From contig CP136061.1 in assembly GCA_032622095.1 (NCBI GenBank), forward strand, positions 129,594,754-129,658,753: 64,000 bases of DNA. Reading direction: 5' to 3'. Positions within the stretch are counted from its first letter, which is position 1. Every line of letters begins with the position of its first letter. A program made the position numbers and the translations under genes. The notes under the pieces were generated by a model, which made no database searches, was not told where the DNA came from, and saw only the letters and a program-made list of their open reading frames with translations. Shown here piece by piece: positions 1 to 12,067 of the stretch. The stretch is from Siphonodentalium dalli. Its lineage: Eukaryota > Mollusca > Scaphopoda > Gadilida > Siphonodentaliidae.

Positions 1-69
1 GACGACAATGATGTAGTTACCTTTCCCATTCTCCGACGGTACAAGTGCCCTCTATGTGGTGTTTCTGGT
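1..69 (+). pseudogene. nanos: nanos zinc-finger fragment (copy 0), cut by the window edge and by a LINE
   Basis: These 69 bases match codons 153-175 of the nanos genes in the array from 18106 onward almost base for base, and the frame is open. One difference changes the zinc ligand Cys160 to Phe (TGT to TTT). The match stops abruptly after base 69, where unrelated sequence, probably the 5' region of the following LINE, begins. The remaining codons 176-210 and the nanos 3' UTR do not reappear downstream in the window, so this is not a clean insertion with both flanks kept. The 5' part lies outside the window. It is almost certainly non-functional. Confidence 0.85.
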
Positions 70-222
70 TACGCGCGTTACGAGAGCGAGGCTAGTCGAA
101 TTGTGAAAGAGCTCCGTCGAATTTTCGAAGAAAATTCTTTAAACTTATACTGTATTGTCTAGAATAGCGACGGGAAGCATAAAATCGTTCGTAATAGCCA
201 TTTTCTAAAAATTATTCAACAC

Positions 223-1374
223 GATGAACAAATCGGAGGGCGAAGAGACAGAAAAGAAAGGCATCTCAGGAATTGACACCGCCGGATCCGCCATCGCATT
301 ACTCGGAGAACATGATCGGTAAGAACGAATCTTCATTAACTGCCATATCAACAGTAATCGGTGATAGTCTCTCCATTATTAACGATCACAGTGGATTTCC
401 AACAACATTCTCTACTGATAGAAGTAACACACCTCAAAGATTTCAAAATGATGATTCTGATGATAACTCAAAGTTTGGCACTCCTGGAGTCTTCCAAGAA
501 AACCCCCCAGATATCGTTTGACGACCCAATATGTAGGAAAAGTGACCTAATGGGGATACAGAGTCAGCTGAAAGAACTCACTAGCTACTTGGGAAACATG
601 GGACTTATTAAAGCAGATGTCGATGATTTGAAAATAAGGGTAACATCAACTGAAAAAGACATCTCTAACCTGGGCACAAGAGTGAAAATTATTGAACAAT
701 CTGGTCCCACTGGTGCATCAGCAGGACTATCTAGTAATGTGAGCTTGGACAGAATGGAAGCAGAAAATAAAGAATTAAAAAAGAAAGTTTCTTGTTTAGA
801 ATCATCTAATGTTGAATTGAAGTCCATAGTTGGTGACTGTGTGAAGCGAATGGATCAACTCTCAGCAGATGTGATTGACCTGAGGGGACGAAGTATGCGA
901 GAAAATCTTATATTCACCGGTATCAAAGAAACAGAGGGAACAAAGAAAAATGATGATGAAAAAATAACTACAGAAAGTATCGTACAGGACATAATAAAGA
1001 ACAAGTTGAAGATAAAGGAGAAGATACTCATCGACCGGGCTCACATAATTGGTGAAGATAACAACAGTGGTACACCTAGGCCCATAGTGGTCAAGTTCAC
1101 TTTCTATAAACAGAAAGAACTGGTGAAAAAAAGCTCTGGAATGCTTGGCAAAGACTCTAAAATTTATATAAATGAACAATACCCAAAGGAAGTTCAAAAG
1201 TATCGAAAGGAGGTTCTGTTTCCAATGGTGAAAAGTGCCAAATCCAGAGGTGAAAAGGCAGTAATTGTTAATGATAAGGTGTATGTTAACAGTAAACTTG
1301 TAAACCCTTCCCAACCACCACCATACAAGCCTACAATAGTGAAAGGTAAGGGCCCAGTGGGGAGTAAGCTATGA
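223..1374 (+). pseudogene. LINE ORF1 remnant, frameshifted
   Basis: The likely original start is the ATG at 223. That frame stops near 320, continues in another frame (about 300-520), and returns to the first frame from about 510 to the stop at 1372-1374. At least two indels have therefore broken it. The well-preserved part (about 530-1374) encodes a heptad-rich, Lys/Glu-rich coiled coil followed by a basic domain with a segment resembling RRM-containing LINE ORF1 proteins (RENLIFTGI, then IDRAHIIG, then RPIVVKFTFYKQKE). Such proteins bind the element's RNA and act as chaperones. ORF2 starts 6 bases later. The assignment to ORF1 is sound; the exact fold is inferred. Confidence 0.75.
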
Positions 1375-1380
1375 GGGTGT

Positions 1381-4300
1381 ATGGGGAGGAGTAACCTGAG
1401 TATCTTATCTCTCAATGTATGTGGTATTAACTCACGAGTCTGTGACCCCGAGTTTCATGACTTTGTCAATAAATTTGATATACTTTGCTTTCAGGAGACT
1501 AAAACTGATAATGCTGACAAAGTCATGATACCGGGGTACCAAACTATGATGTTAAAGAACCGTATGGATATTGCGCGCTATATATCTGGCGGCATAGGGC
1601 TATTTGTGAAAAATGAATTAGCTGACGTGGTATAGGTTATGGGAGATATTAGTACAGATGAATTGGAAACTTTTGAAGACAAAAATTTCCATGATTTGGT
1701 TATCTGGTTCACAATTGATGCCAAAAATGAGAATAATCCTTTAATCATTGGGAATGTGTATATCCCTCCTGAGAGTAGCAGGTACTCCTCCACAAGAAGC
1801 TTCGATAAACTTGCAGATATGGTGATTGATAAAATGAATATCAGCAATAACGTTATCCTGCTGGGCGATTTCAATTTGATGATGATTCAGAAATAGTAAA
1901 AATGTTTGAAAATGGTGAGTTGGGTGGGTTTAACCGTGCCCGATCATCGCATGATTGTAAAACCAATAATCATGCGTTTAAACTGATTGATTTATGTAAA
2001 TCTGCAGTTATGCTGATATGTAATTGTCGAATAGGTGCTGACATGGGCATAGGTAAGACAACCAATCAAGACATAAGTGTCATTGACTATGTGATATGCT
2101 CACCTAATACATGTGAGCTAGTACTTGATTTAAATATTGATGAACATGATTGCCTACTTTCAGATACACATGGTTGTGTTTACATTAATGTAGTATGCCC
2201 TAGTCAGTGTCCTAACCAGATTCCGTTAAAAGAATATGTCCCAGAGATGAGTGAAACAGTCATCATTAACCAATGGTCTAATGACAAGAAACTTGAATTT
2301 AATGAATCATTATCAAATATATCCATAGAACAGCTAACGAATGAGTTAACTAATTTGTAAAACAGTTGTGAGCTGAATAGTGAATGTATTTCTGAGTTAT
2401 CTGATAGATTGGCCGAAACCATTTTAGGTGCGGCCGGAAATGCATTGGGAACAAAAAAGAAAAGAAATGGTGGCTATCCGAAAAATAAGGCACGAATGCC
2501 ATGGTTTGATGGTGACTGTTCAAACTCGCGAAGGGCATACAGAAAAGCAAGAAAAGCATATATACGGCACAAATCTAATGACAATCATAAATCTATGTTA
2601 GAATGCAGAAGAATGTACAAAAAATCCCTAAGGAGAAGTAAATTGCTATATAATGTAAAATTCAGAACTACGGTCCGTCATTTGAAAAACAATAGTCCAA
2701 AGCAATACTGGAAAGTTATCAGAGAAATGGAAAAAAATGAAAATCAATCAATGCCCTCCATTGAGAAATTCCACTTAGAATTTTCTAACTCATCACTGCA
2801 AATTAATGACAGCCCACTACCTGAACCCCTATTACCATGCTTTGATGATTCTATGTTAAACAAACCATTAGATATGGGTGAGCTTGAGAAAGCAGTCAAA
2901 TCATTAAATAATGGGAAGGCCCCAGGTGTGGACAAAATAACTAATGAATATATTAAAGCCTCATTTTCTAAATTACAATATCTGTATCTGAGACTATTCA
3001 ACATTGTATTGAAAACAGGCTTTATCCCACATAGTTGGAGTGTCGGCCTAATTAAACCAGTGTATAAGTCAGGTAACTGACAATCACCTAGCAATTATAG
3101 GCAGATAACTCTAGTTAGCTGCCTAGGTAAATTGTTTTCAAGTATCTTAAGTTCGAGAATACAAGGTTTCCTAGATATGAATGGTGTTCTGTCGGTTAAT
3201 CAGGCAGGATTCCGAAAACAATTCTCAACTCTGGACCATATATCTACATTGAATACAATGATTGAATTCAACCGATCAATAAGTGGTAGCCTATATTGTG
3301 CTTTCATTGACTTGTCAAAGGCATTTGACAGTGTGTGGAGAAATGGACTTTGGTTTAAACTGTTACAAGCAGGATTGAAAGGAAATATCATTACAGTAAT
3401 TAGAAATATGTATAAAGATGTAAAGTCCTGTGTTTTTCTAAATAATGAATATTCAGATTTTTTCAGCTGCCCGATTGGAGTGAGGCAGGGCAAGAATTTA
3501 TCAGCGATATTATTTTCTATCTACCTGAATGATTAGGAATCCTACCTGGGAAACCGCTGCATGAACCCTCTAACTTTATCAGCTCTCACCGGTAGAGCCA
3601 TGTATAGATATATCAAGCTATTCTCACTACTCTATGCAGATGACACAATTTTGATATCAGATACAGCTGAAGGGCTAGATGAAATTTTAGATGCATATAA
3701 CAGCTATTGTGCTGAGTGGAAACTCTATATAAACCATTCAAAAACTAAAATTGTAATTTTTGGAGAGGGCAAAAAGGAACAGAATACTTTTCACATTGGG
3801 GGAAGTCATATTGAAATTGTTAACAGCTACAAATATCTTGGTGAGGTTTTCAGTAATGATAATTTATTCCCAGAAGAGAAGAAAAGAAGGAGCCCACAGG
3901 CCAAAAAAGCAATGTTCTCACTGATAGGTAAATGTAGGAAGTATAAACTATCTTATGACACAGTCATAGATATCTATAATAAAGCTATATTGCCAATTTT
4001 GATTTATGGTTGTGAGATATGGGGATATGGGCCAAATAATATTATTGAAACGACGGAACTATGGTTTCTGAAATTTGTCCTGGGTCTGAAGAAATCCACT
4101 CCAACTGCCATGATATATGCTGAATTTTGGGTATCACACCAGTGATAAGCAACGAGTATTATCCTATTGGGCCCTCTTAATCGATGGGGAATCCTGGAAA
4201 TTATCTGGAGTCCTATACAGAGCTGTTCTGCATAACTGTAGAGGGAAGCGTTCATTTAAATGGGCGGGATATGTTGAAAGACTACTTGGTCAGCTTGGCC

Positions 4301-4799
4301 TATCCTTCCTATGGCACTCACAAAGTACTTGTGGGGGTGAATGGTTCACCAACACTGTAACGCTTAGACTACATGACACGAGATTACAAGAATGGAGAGG
4401 TACTATGGATTCTTCAAATAAATACTATTTCTATAGGGCAGTTAAGAATGAAATATCAATGGAACCTTACCTAAAACACTTCTCAGAATCCGAAGCCATT
4501 TGTATGGCACGATTTAGGCTGCGTAACCATAGATTACCAATAGAGACAGGGGATTGGGGTAATGATGACATTGAGATTAGTAAAAGAGTGTGTAAATTTT
4601 GCAATAATGGTATCGGGGATGAGTATCACGTGCTACTAGAATGTGACAAGGTGAAACAGCTACGAAATAAGTATATTGATGATTACTTTTACAAGAGCCT
4701 AGTATGTATAAGCTAACTGAACTTTTCAATCAAGATATAAGCAAATTAAGATTAGAGGTAAAACTCATAAAAGAAGTAAACAGGCTGAGCTACAGCTAA
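1381..4799 (+). pseudogene. LINE ORF2 remnant: endonuclease and reverse transcriptase, multiply broken
   Basis: The N-terminal part is an exonuclease-endonuclease-phosphatase domain: LSLNVCGIN, the CFQET glutamate, IGNVYIPP, LLGDFN, VIDYVICS and SDTHG are visible. The reverse transcriptase follows with NNGKAPGVDKI, motif A FIDLSKAFDSVW, motif B GVRQGKNLSAILFS and the catalytic YADDT near 3640. The C-terminus carries C-x2-C-x8-H-x4-C near 4590-4640. Stops lie at 1633-1635, 2358-2360, 3078-3080 (probably Trp to TGA) and 3534-3536. Frameshifts lie near 1890, 4120 and 4700; the last ~30 codons run from the ATG at 4705 to the TAA at 4797-4799. No functional polymerase can be made from this copy. 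Confidence 0.85.
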
Positions 4800-5153
4800 T
4801 CTGTACAAGTTCTCTCAAACCAATTCATGGATAATACATCTTCCCAGTAGACAGTGCATGCATACAAAATATACATGCACGTGTTATATTTATACTATAT
4901 TATGTATTTACTCCCATGGACAACATATTTATATGCATTGTGTAAGTATTACTTCACACATACCTATGTACAAATACTAGTACGTCCAATGTCTATTTCA
5001 TATTTTATATACTACATATTGTATACTATGTATTACCCTGATTGTACAACATGATATGTATGAGCAGGTATTACTACACAAAGTCCTATGTACAATTATG
5101 TCCAATTTCTGATTCATATTTTATTGCATATACTGCTGGGTTAATCTATCCAT
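4800..5153. other. AT-rich sequence after LINE ORF2; no gene seen
   Basis: The stretch is rich in TATA/TATG steps and partly repeats itself: wording like ATGTACAAATACTAGTACGT near 4969 is echoed near 5088. It is probably the LINE 3' UTR followed by AT-rich flank. The boundary between them cannot be set by eye. Confidence 0.3.
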
Positions 5154-5303
5154 ATAAAGTTGAAACCAATCAGACTATCAGAGCATCTAAGCCCAGATGT
5201 AGTTGAGATGTCCAAAAATCTAAAGAGGGATGTCCTGCGACCAATTATGGGAGAGGTGGGGAATATGAATTTTAATATTGGGGAAAGGGCGATTGATAAA
5301 TGA
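5154..5303 (+). other. Open 49-codon stretch of coding-like composition, unrecognised
   Basis: The frame ending in the TGA at 5301-5303 reads as a charged, protein-like segment (RLSEHLSPDVVEMSKNLK, then MGEVGNMNFNIGERAI) without low complexity. It has no proper start and is followed by several stops. It may be the end of a degenerate gene or transposon ORF. No family was recognised. Confidence 0.18.
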
Positions 5304-8219
5304 AATATCTGATAAATGGAAATTATGAATCGAGCCGAGGATGATTCACCACCTATAAACTTGGTCACAGGATAGCCCTCTCAACTACCTCTGGGTAGCC
5401 ATGTCCAAATGAATAATCGTCAGAAGTTAACAATTTAACATATTGTCTTTTGCTTCTGGCATTTCGGCCTCAATCCAGAGAGGTCAAACTAGATGACAAA
5501 CTGGGAATGTCACAACCATTCCCATGCAGTGTAAGTCCACTGCAAAAATGTGTATAAAAACTAGTGGTGCGTAGCGGAAATACTGAAATTTATCTAATTA
5601 TATAAGATGGAATAAGAAACTTGACCAATTAAATTATTATGTATGAGTGAAATACCTGTAAAAATTGAGTTACATGTATAAGAGACAGAATACAAAATTT
5701 TATAAATCTATGAGTACTATGTAGGTCATATAAATGATATATATATTGAATATTAAGGTTAAAGGGTAACTTTAAATTAAAAATAATATGATTATAAGTA
5801 TATATTGTTTACCCAAATCTCAAATGACTCATTGTCAAATAAGATAATTAACCAAATATGCTACTACAAAGTATTAATGTGTCAGACTAAAAGTGCAACC
5901 AACTGAGAATATGGGATATGTAATGTATACTGGTGTCCCACAATTTTAGTTTTTTCTTCTTTTTTTAAAAGTGTCCACACAAATATATGAATATCAAACG
6001 TATAAAAGTTATTATATACATGTACCGTATAATATGAGACCAAACAAGGAGACCCGGTTAACAAGTCAGCATTGGTGCATACACATGCCTCTCAGATATT
6101 GTGTGTGTGTCACTTTAACAGATCACACGAATCCCTTTTGTGCATTGTCATAGTAATTAATCTGTAAACGTTAAAAATAGATCTAAAGCCCAACAACCTC
6201 AATTCTGGGGAACTGGGGAGATTGGTGAACTGACTGGTCCTCTTATGAAAACTTATGAAATAATCTATTCTAAGTGACTACTCGATGTGTCATTAACTGA
6301 AAAAACAAATAAAATGAATTTTAATTTAATACAAGCAATTGAATGAATTGTCCATTTCTAATCAGTATTATTTGATTTAAATTACTATCTTAGAAAACAT
6401 GAACAATTTCAACTTATTTTCAATGGTCATGGATAATACTAATCTGTCAGATCCTTTAAAGAGAACTCATATGAGGTGCAGTCAACCAACCAATCCCAAA
6501 TTTAAATCTAAATGTCTTTGATATATTATTATAATAAATATGTAATAATAATTAGTGATACCGATGATAGATATACTAGTATGAGGTTAATAAATTATGG
6601 GAGTTCATTCATCTAATGTCACTCTCAGTTATGAATGTATTTAATATTATTGTAGGTATTTGGGGAGGCGGTTGGGTGGCCATTGTGGGGTGGGCACCTT
6701 TATGCGAGCCTCTGCAGCAAGGTTTACAGAGTTTCAAAATGTTCTGATTGTGATGTTGTGTGGTATTGGAAATAATACATAATTTATCAGAAAGTCGGGT
6801 CGATGTACCATTATAGCACTAGAAAGCTGGTGTAATTATTCTAAATATTTGTCAAATGTTGCAAATCCAGGGAAAAATCTCCATAAATTTATAGCAAAAA
6901 AGATATTTTACCAAACCCAATCCGTCAGTTAAATGAAAAGTATGTTTAAAGATACTTCTGATTTACGTCACAGATAACTGCTTATATATAACTTATGCTG
7001 TGGAGATTTGCTTGGAGGTCCCCATACAGTTCTGGTCACCTGACCCCCCCCCCCTGAAATTTCCTGAATAGGGGTAATAATAATATGCATGAAATGATAT
7101 TTAATTTAATCTATATGATACTCACCATGTATATATTACAACCCCTCACTTTCTCGGTCTTCTGACCATGCCGCAATGGTGAAAATATTAATGAGACTGT
7201 AATTTCAAACACCATATCTCTAACACAGATATTGTAATGAATCGGCACTCTACGACACGCAGTCACTGAGCCAGGCGGGGTCAAATTCTGTAGTTACTTT
7301 TAAGAATTGAAGTGTATTTGACTCAAATGATAAATGACAGATTAAAGTGTGTCATTGTTTCCAGTAAGCTCAGACCTAGAATTACGCGTAAAGACTCCAT
7401 ATACATTCACAATTCACTCCTTAAAGTGACACAACAATCTTCACCAATATACCCCGATTGACTGAAGCAATAATATATATATATACGGCGGAATCCCGCA
7501 GATAACTATTTTTAGCCACAATTCCAATCCGCGCGATCCGATTGGTCGGCGACCTTTCGTCACCAATTTGATACGATTGTTTTTACGACTTGGGAATAAT
7601 AAATCCACTCTCATTCTCAAGACGAAGTAAATTAATTAAAACCTAGTTAGAACGTATATTTGAATTAGATTATCGGAGTTTTAACTCGGTGTATGGTGCG
7701 TTGAATGGGAATGTTGGGTCGTCACATATGAATTCAACGATTATTGCCTGGAAAACTGGTCAAAACTCGTTTCGAATAAGTTCGTGTGTTGTTGACATTG
7801 TAATTGAATATTGTCAACAGCGGGAATTCTCAGCCTGATGACCAAGGAGCCGAGTGACTCGGGTCTCAATGGGACCTGTTGGAGAACCAATCGTTCAAAC
7901 ACGCAGATTAAAAAAAAAACTGTTGGTAGATAGCGTCAGACAAATAAAGTGCAATTTGACACTGAAATGTACTAAGCTATATATGCATGTATGGCTTTGG
8001 ATTGGACTGGCTGCATTAGGCCTACACTGACTACATACAGGCCCATGCAGATTCAAATTCAACAAGTCTCAACAGTGACCCGTATAGTATTAAAATGACT
8101 AATTTTAAAATGTGTGGCCCAATATTAGATATTTTGTTGTTGTTGGGGGAAGTGTAGATCATGCCATGAATGATCTCTACTCTGGGTAATATGATTATGA
8201 GAGGCCACATTCACATTTA
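5304..8219. other. Noncoding AT-rich stretch, no gene recognised
   Basis: No open frame longer than about 60 codons looks like protein. It holds a C-run near 7044-7056, a short TA repeat near 7475-7485, and a locally GC-richer piece near 7486-7580 containing a GATTGGTCGG (inverted CCAAT) motif. Nothing else specific is seen. Confidence 0.5.
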
Positions 8220-8400
8220 TATTGAATTGCGCTTAAGTGCAATTGAATGTGCTTAAGAAAAATTTATTGCACTTAAGGGAAAACGATTGTGCATAAGTGC
8301 GATAAAATATTGTGCTTAACTACAAATAGGGCATTCATGCTTAAGCATTATGAGTTGGACTTAAGCATGATTAATTGCGCTCAAGTGCAATTAATTGTAA
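8220..8400. repeat. Cluster of degenerate palindromic CTTAAG-centred repeats (cluster 1)
   Basis: Roughly 20-25-bp blocks repeat the theme AATTGCGCTTAAGTGCAATT with substitutions (TGCTTAAG, GCACTTAAG, TGCATAAGTGC, GCTCAAGTGC). Most blocks are imperfect inverted repeats centred on TTAA. The family recurs at 9155-9396, 15615-15795 and 15936-15985. Confidence 0.65.
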
Positions 8401-8640
8401 CTACTATCTAACCTACCCATAAAATATTAATTGTCATAACCTGGAGTATCGCCCAGCATCACAAGAAGAGCATGTGCTAATTTTAACCTTTTTAAATAAG
8501 CCTAGTACAGTTACCTCTAACTGTATGTGTGCAACAATCAAAGATAATCCATAATGTCATATAATTATCAGCATCCCTTATATCCAAAAAATGGATGTCT
8601 CCTCTAGTATGTTTTAATATAATTTTTTAAAAGAATTTTT

Positions 8641-8912
8641 GCACAGATTTGGGCCATAGCTATGGTCATATAGCAATAACGTGGTGTCACTGTATGAGGG
8701 TTTGCTCACTTCATATGGTGTACTTATTGACTTAAATCGGGTGAAAAAATATGTGTTTCATTCCGGGAGCTTTGGTGTCTCACTCCTCGAGCTCTGGTAG
8801 TTTTATTAAATCAGCGTCTCTTGCACAGATCTATAGTATGTCCATGTCATAAACTGTAGCGCGAATATGGTGTCACTGAGGACCTGCTTCCCTCATATGG
8901 TGCACATGTATA
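8641..8912 (+). repeat. Diverged direct duplication, period about 183 bp
   Basis: The segment starting GCACAGAT at about 8641 is repeated from about 8824. Both halves share TATGGTCATA/TATGTCCATG-like wording, then GTGGTGTCACTG / ATGGTGTCACTG and TTCATATGGTG / CTCATATGGTG. The two copies are clearly old, with many substitutions and small gaps. Confidence 0.5.
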
Positions 8913-9154
8913 CCGGTATATACTCGAAAATCAAAGTTGCACCAACTAATACAGAAGTCAATGCTATCACGAATTGCCTGAACTAAAACAGAAGGTAATG
9001 CTATCGCGAGTCTACCATATCAATAAAGAACTTAGACTTGCTCCCTACCCATCCAAACTAATGAAAACAAGAGGTGATATGTCAGTAAGAACTAAGGTTG
9101 AGTTATGGATAAACCTATTCACCAGGGGTGTTTTATATAATAGTTACATATAAC

Positions 9155-9396
9155 CATGAAATGCGCTTAAGATTAGCCAATTGATTGCGCACAACAAGAT
9201 TGATTGCGCTTAAGCACAAATAATTATGTTTTCAAGAACAAATTACTATGATTAAGCGCAATCGACTGCACTTAAGATCAATGATTGCGCTTAAGAACAA
9301 TGATAAGTTCAAGTAATTCTGCTTAAGTGTAATTATTTGTGCTTAAGTGAAATTAATTGTGCTCAAGTGCAATTAATTGCGCTTAAGCGCACTTCA
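9155..9396. repeat. Palindromic CTTAAG repeat cluster (cluster 2, densest)
   Basis: About ten blocks of the GCGCTTAAG/CTTAAGCGC theme are separated by short AT-rich spacers, with several near-perfect palindromes such as AATTGCGCTTAAGCGCACTT at its right end. Same family as at 8220-8400. Confidence 0.65.
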
Positions 9397-9431
9397 TTAC
9401 TAAATGGCAATTTGGCCTCCCAGAGGCTAAT

Positions 9432-9880
9432 GCCCGTAGAAATCATATTGTACCAGTGAAAAATCTGGGAACTTTTTGAGGTTTTGACAGGGAACCTTTT
9501 AAAGCTGAAAAAATAACACGGGAATATATTTCTTTGTTAATACCTGTCGCTTAACAGTTTATTCATAAGTAGGCGAAAGTGCCAGCTCGAGATGAAATTA
9601 TTTAACAGACTTGATGGGTGAGTTTGCTATGCGCACTTACAATCATGGAATTTCCCCACGGTAATTAATTCAGTGTTTTTGTGATATCAGCTCACTAAAG
9701 CCACAAAAAGCATGCATTTTCGAGCTGGGACCAACCCATACTTTGAAGTTGATTATCGAGGAACAATTATAAACAAAGAAATATGTTCCCTGCCTTGTTT
9801 GTTCAATGTTATAAAGTTCCCTATCAAAACATAAAAAAGTTCCCAAGTTTTGTACTGATGGAATAAGATCTCTACAGGCG
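9432..9880. repeat. Foldback (MITE-like) element with ~115-bp imperfect inverted arms
   Basis: The left arm (about 9432-9545: GCCCGTAGA, CTGGGAACTTTTT, GTTTTGACAGGGAAC, ATATTTCTTTGTT) is matched in reverse complement by the right arm (about 9766-9880: AACAAAGAAATAT, GTTCCCTATCAAAAC, AAAAAGTTCCCAAG, TCTACAGGC). The centre contains a second inverted pair around GCTCGAGA / TTTTCGAGC. No ORF belongs to it. Its superfamily cannot be assigned because no clear target duplication was found. Confidence 0.55.
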
Positions 9881-10661
9881 CTAAGCAGAGTAAAGATTCA
9901 TGGCATGATCTAGGGGAGGGCGTTTCTTCAATTTCAACTAGATAGCTCCAGGCTGTTGACCCAACATTCAACAATAATTTAAACAAGGACTAAATCATGC
10001 CAGAAGCTGGGGTTTGTCCCACAAAAATATTCATGATTGCCAATTACTCAATTAATAAATTCAATTGCAAGTCTATCACAGCTAGTGACAGTCAATTGTG
10101 ATATTCAGTTATTAACAGACTTTTAAATTATATTAAATTTAATTCATTAGTGAAAATTCATTCATGTGTTAAGTACCATATTAATAAATCATTTAAAATA
10201 AGTCTTCTTAAATATATCTCTTCATGATATTGATGATGTCCCTCCCTCCCATGGCGGACCCCAGACTCCTATTCTGAATACTAATAACAAATAGGTGATT
10301 TTTCTGTGTACCAGCAGGTACCAGATAAGAAAATATGGATAGTGACAATGGAGTGAAATCTCCTGGAACTGTATGATATATCTCACTGAGAATAATTGTC
10401 ATTGAGCATCAAATTGATTATTTTTTTGTCAAAATGACATATTTTTATATAATTCAGTCTCATACTTCTTGATGAGCTGGAGTTATGGACAATACTTCAG
10501 CAGCAAAAATGTAATTATTTTCATATTTATAATAGTGTGAAATAACCATGGCTTCTATCCTATATTTTTTGTATCCGGTACTCATGTTTCACCTCTGTTA
10601 TTCATGATTTATGGCAGGTGCTAGTACATGTATACCATCAGTAGTCAGAGTAATCAAAACT
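9881..10661. other. Noncoding stretch, no gene recognised
   Basis: AT-rich sequence with only short chance frames; nothing specific was seen. Confidence 0.45.
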
Positions 10662-10760
10662 ACAGTAATGCCCTAAAGTCGACTCCATAACCACAGCAGA
10701 ATTATGGGTAACTTTTCAGGATTTAGTCGGAAATATGGCTTGTTGCCATTCATCGGAAAT
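10662..10760. repeat. Half copy of the ACAGTAATGCCC foldback element
   Basis: It starts with TACAGTAATGCCCTAAAG and includes AACCACAGCAGAATTATGGG and TTTTCAGGATTTAGTCGGAA, as in the complete copies at 10856-11035 and 15230-15444. The similarity ends after about 100 bp, at roughly the symmetry centre of the other copies. Confidence 0.55.
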
Positions 10761-10855
10761 CTCTCCCATATAATAATGAAGTGGCAGTGTCTCAGAAACA
10801 CAACATTAATTTGATTTGGCCTTACTAAACTCAGCAGAACCACCACCATCATAGT

Positions 10856-11035
10856 ACAGTAATGCCCTAAATAATTGACTCCTTAACCACAGCAGAATTA
10901 TGGGTAACTTTTCAGCATTTAGTCGAAAATTTGGCTTTCCGATGAATGGCAACAAGCTATATTTCCAACTAAATCCTGAAAAGTTACTCATAATTCTGCT
11001 GTGGTTAAGCAGTCGATTAATTAGGGCATTACTGT
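10856..11035. mobile_element. Foldback MITE, ACAGTAATGCCC family, ~180 bp
   Basis: The ends are ACAGTAATGCCCTAA and its inverse TTAGGGCATTACTGT, flanked by TA on both sides. Most of the element is one imperfect palindrome: CACAGCAGAATTATGGGTAA on the left is answered by CATAATTCTGCTGTGG on the right. TA flanks fit a Tc1/mariner-type nonautonomous element, which is an inference. Confidence 0.6.
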
Positions 11036-11149
11036 ATGTGCTTCATTTATGAGACAAAATACCAAACCTGGAGGGTCGGAACTAAAACTAATTACAACAA
11101 ATATGTCTATTTGGTATAAAATCAATTAACCCTTTCATTATGGGAGCAG

Positions 11150-11375
11150 CATTCACCCTTCCATGATTGGAGCATTGGAAATATTGCAAAACAACCATGT
11201 TCTAATGCATTCTCTTATATATGGTAGTTTCCAGTAGGGATCCTAGAATATGTAAGAGAATACATTACATTGGCCTAACAATATTTACCTTGACCTTGTA
11301 AGCCAGTGCATTCTCTTATATATGTGAGGCTACCTAGTATGGTATCTGCAATATAAGGGAATGCACTGGCACATG
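11150..11375. repeat. Hairpin repeat with ATGCATTCTCTTATATATG motif, copy 1
   Basis: It contains the sequence CCATGATTGGAGC, then AATGCATTCTCTTATATATG and later inverse forms (TAAGAGAATACATT, AGCCAGTGCATTCTCTTATA, TAAGGGAATGCACT). The same block order returns at about 12068-12420, so this is a dispersed or tandemly repeated foldback unit. Confidence 0.5.
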
Positions 11376-12067
11376 ATTCATTGCTCCACCAGCGCAGTTC
11401 CCAGCAAGAAATGGTTATATTATATATTCGAGTCTCCCAAGTCCTTCCAACTGCATGTTTTGTAGATTTTATTTTCCTGCTTTACAGAAGAAATTTAATC
11501 ATTTACAAATTTCCGGATTCACTAAAGATGGATTATCTCTTCCTCTACCATGTGTTGTATAGTTTACTGATTATAAAATAATAAAAATAAGCCGGAGATA
11601 CCATTAAAATACTGGAAATTGATTGTATACTATTATAATACTAATTGATAGAAGTGTTTCCAGGCAAGGGTCTTCGATTCATATGTATTATGTTATACAC
11701 AGGAAACTATAAAATAATTGTTACAGAAAGAGATAATTATTAATCCATCTGTAAGAGTAAGGATTTTTCAAGTTGTGTGTTTTCAAGAATGGGAGTGTAT
11801 CACACTAAGCCAAATTCAATATATGATGGTCAGATATTTCAAAAACTAGAAAAAAAATTAACAGCCTTTTCATTGTTTTAGTAATTTTCTGACTACAATG
11901 TAGATTGTGTACAAAACATGATTTCTTTATTAGTCTATGATGAAGACAAAACTATTTTTTAACAAATTGTGTGTTAGACTTACAAACTGAAGGGATTTCC
12001 AAACACCTTGCGATGCTATCTTTTTACAATTTAAAGTGTTCTAAGAGGAAAGTTCAAATAATTTTGC

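Larger units (their letters stand above)
70..4850 (+). mobile_element. Degenerate two-ORF non-LTR retrotransposon (LINE)
   Basis: A 5' leader (about 70-222) is followed by a broken ORF1 (coiled-coil nucleic-acid-binding type) and a broken ORF2 (apurinic-type endonuclease, reverse transcriptase, C-terminal Cys/His motif). This is the order expected of a near full-length LINE on the plus strand. The 3' end is not sharply defined: ORF2 homology ends near 4799 and no clear poly(A) tail or target-site duplication was found. It abuts the nanos fragment at base 69/70. Clade is not resolved by eye; motifs fit the broad CR1/Jockey/L2-like assemblage. It is related to, but clearly a different family from, the LINE at 21047-23453. 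Confidence 0.85.

Noticed and set aside
1381-4799. Alternative genetic code or readthrough to explain stops in ORF2
   Set aside because: All three stop codons occur together with frameshifts; ordinary decay explains them.
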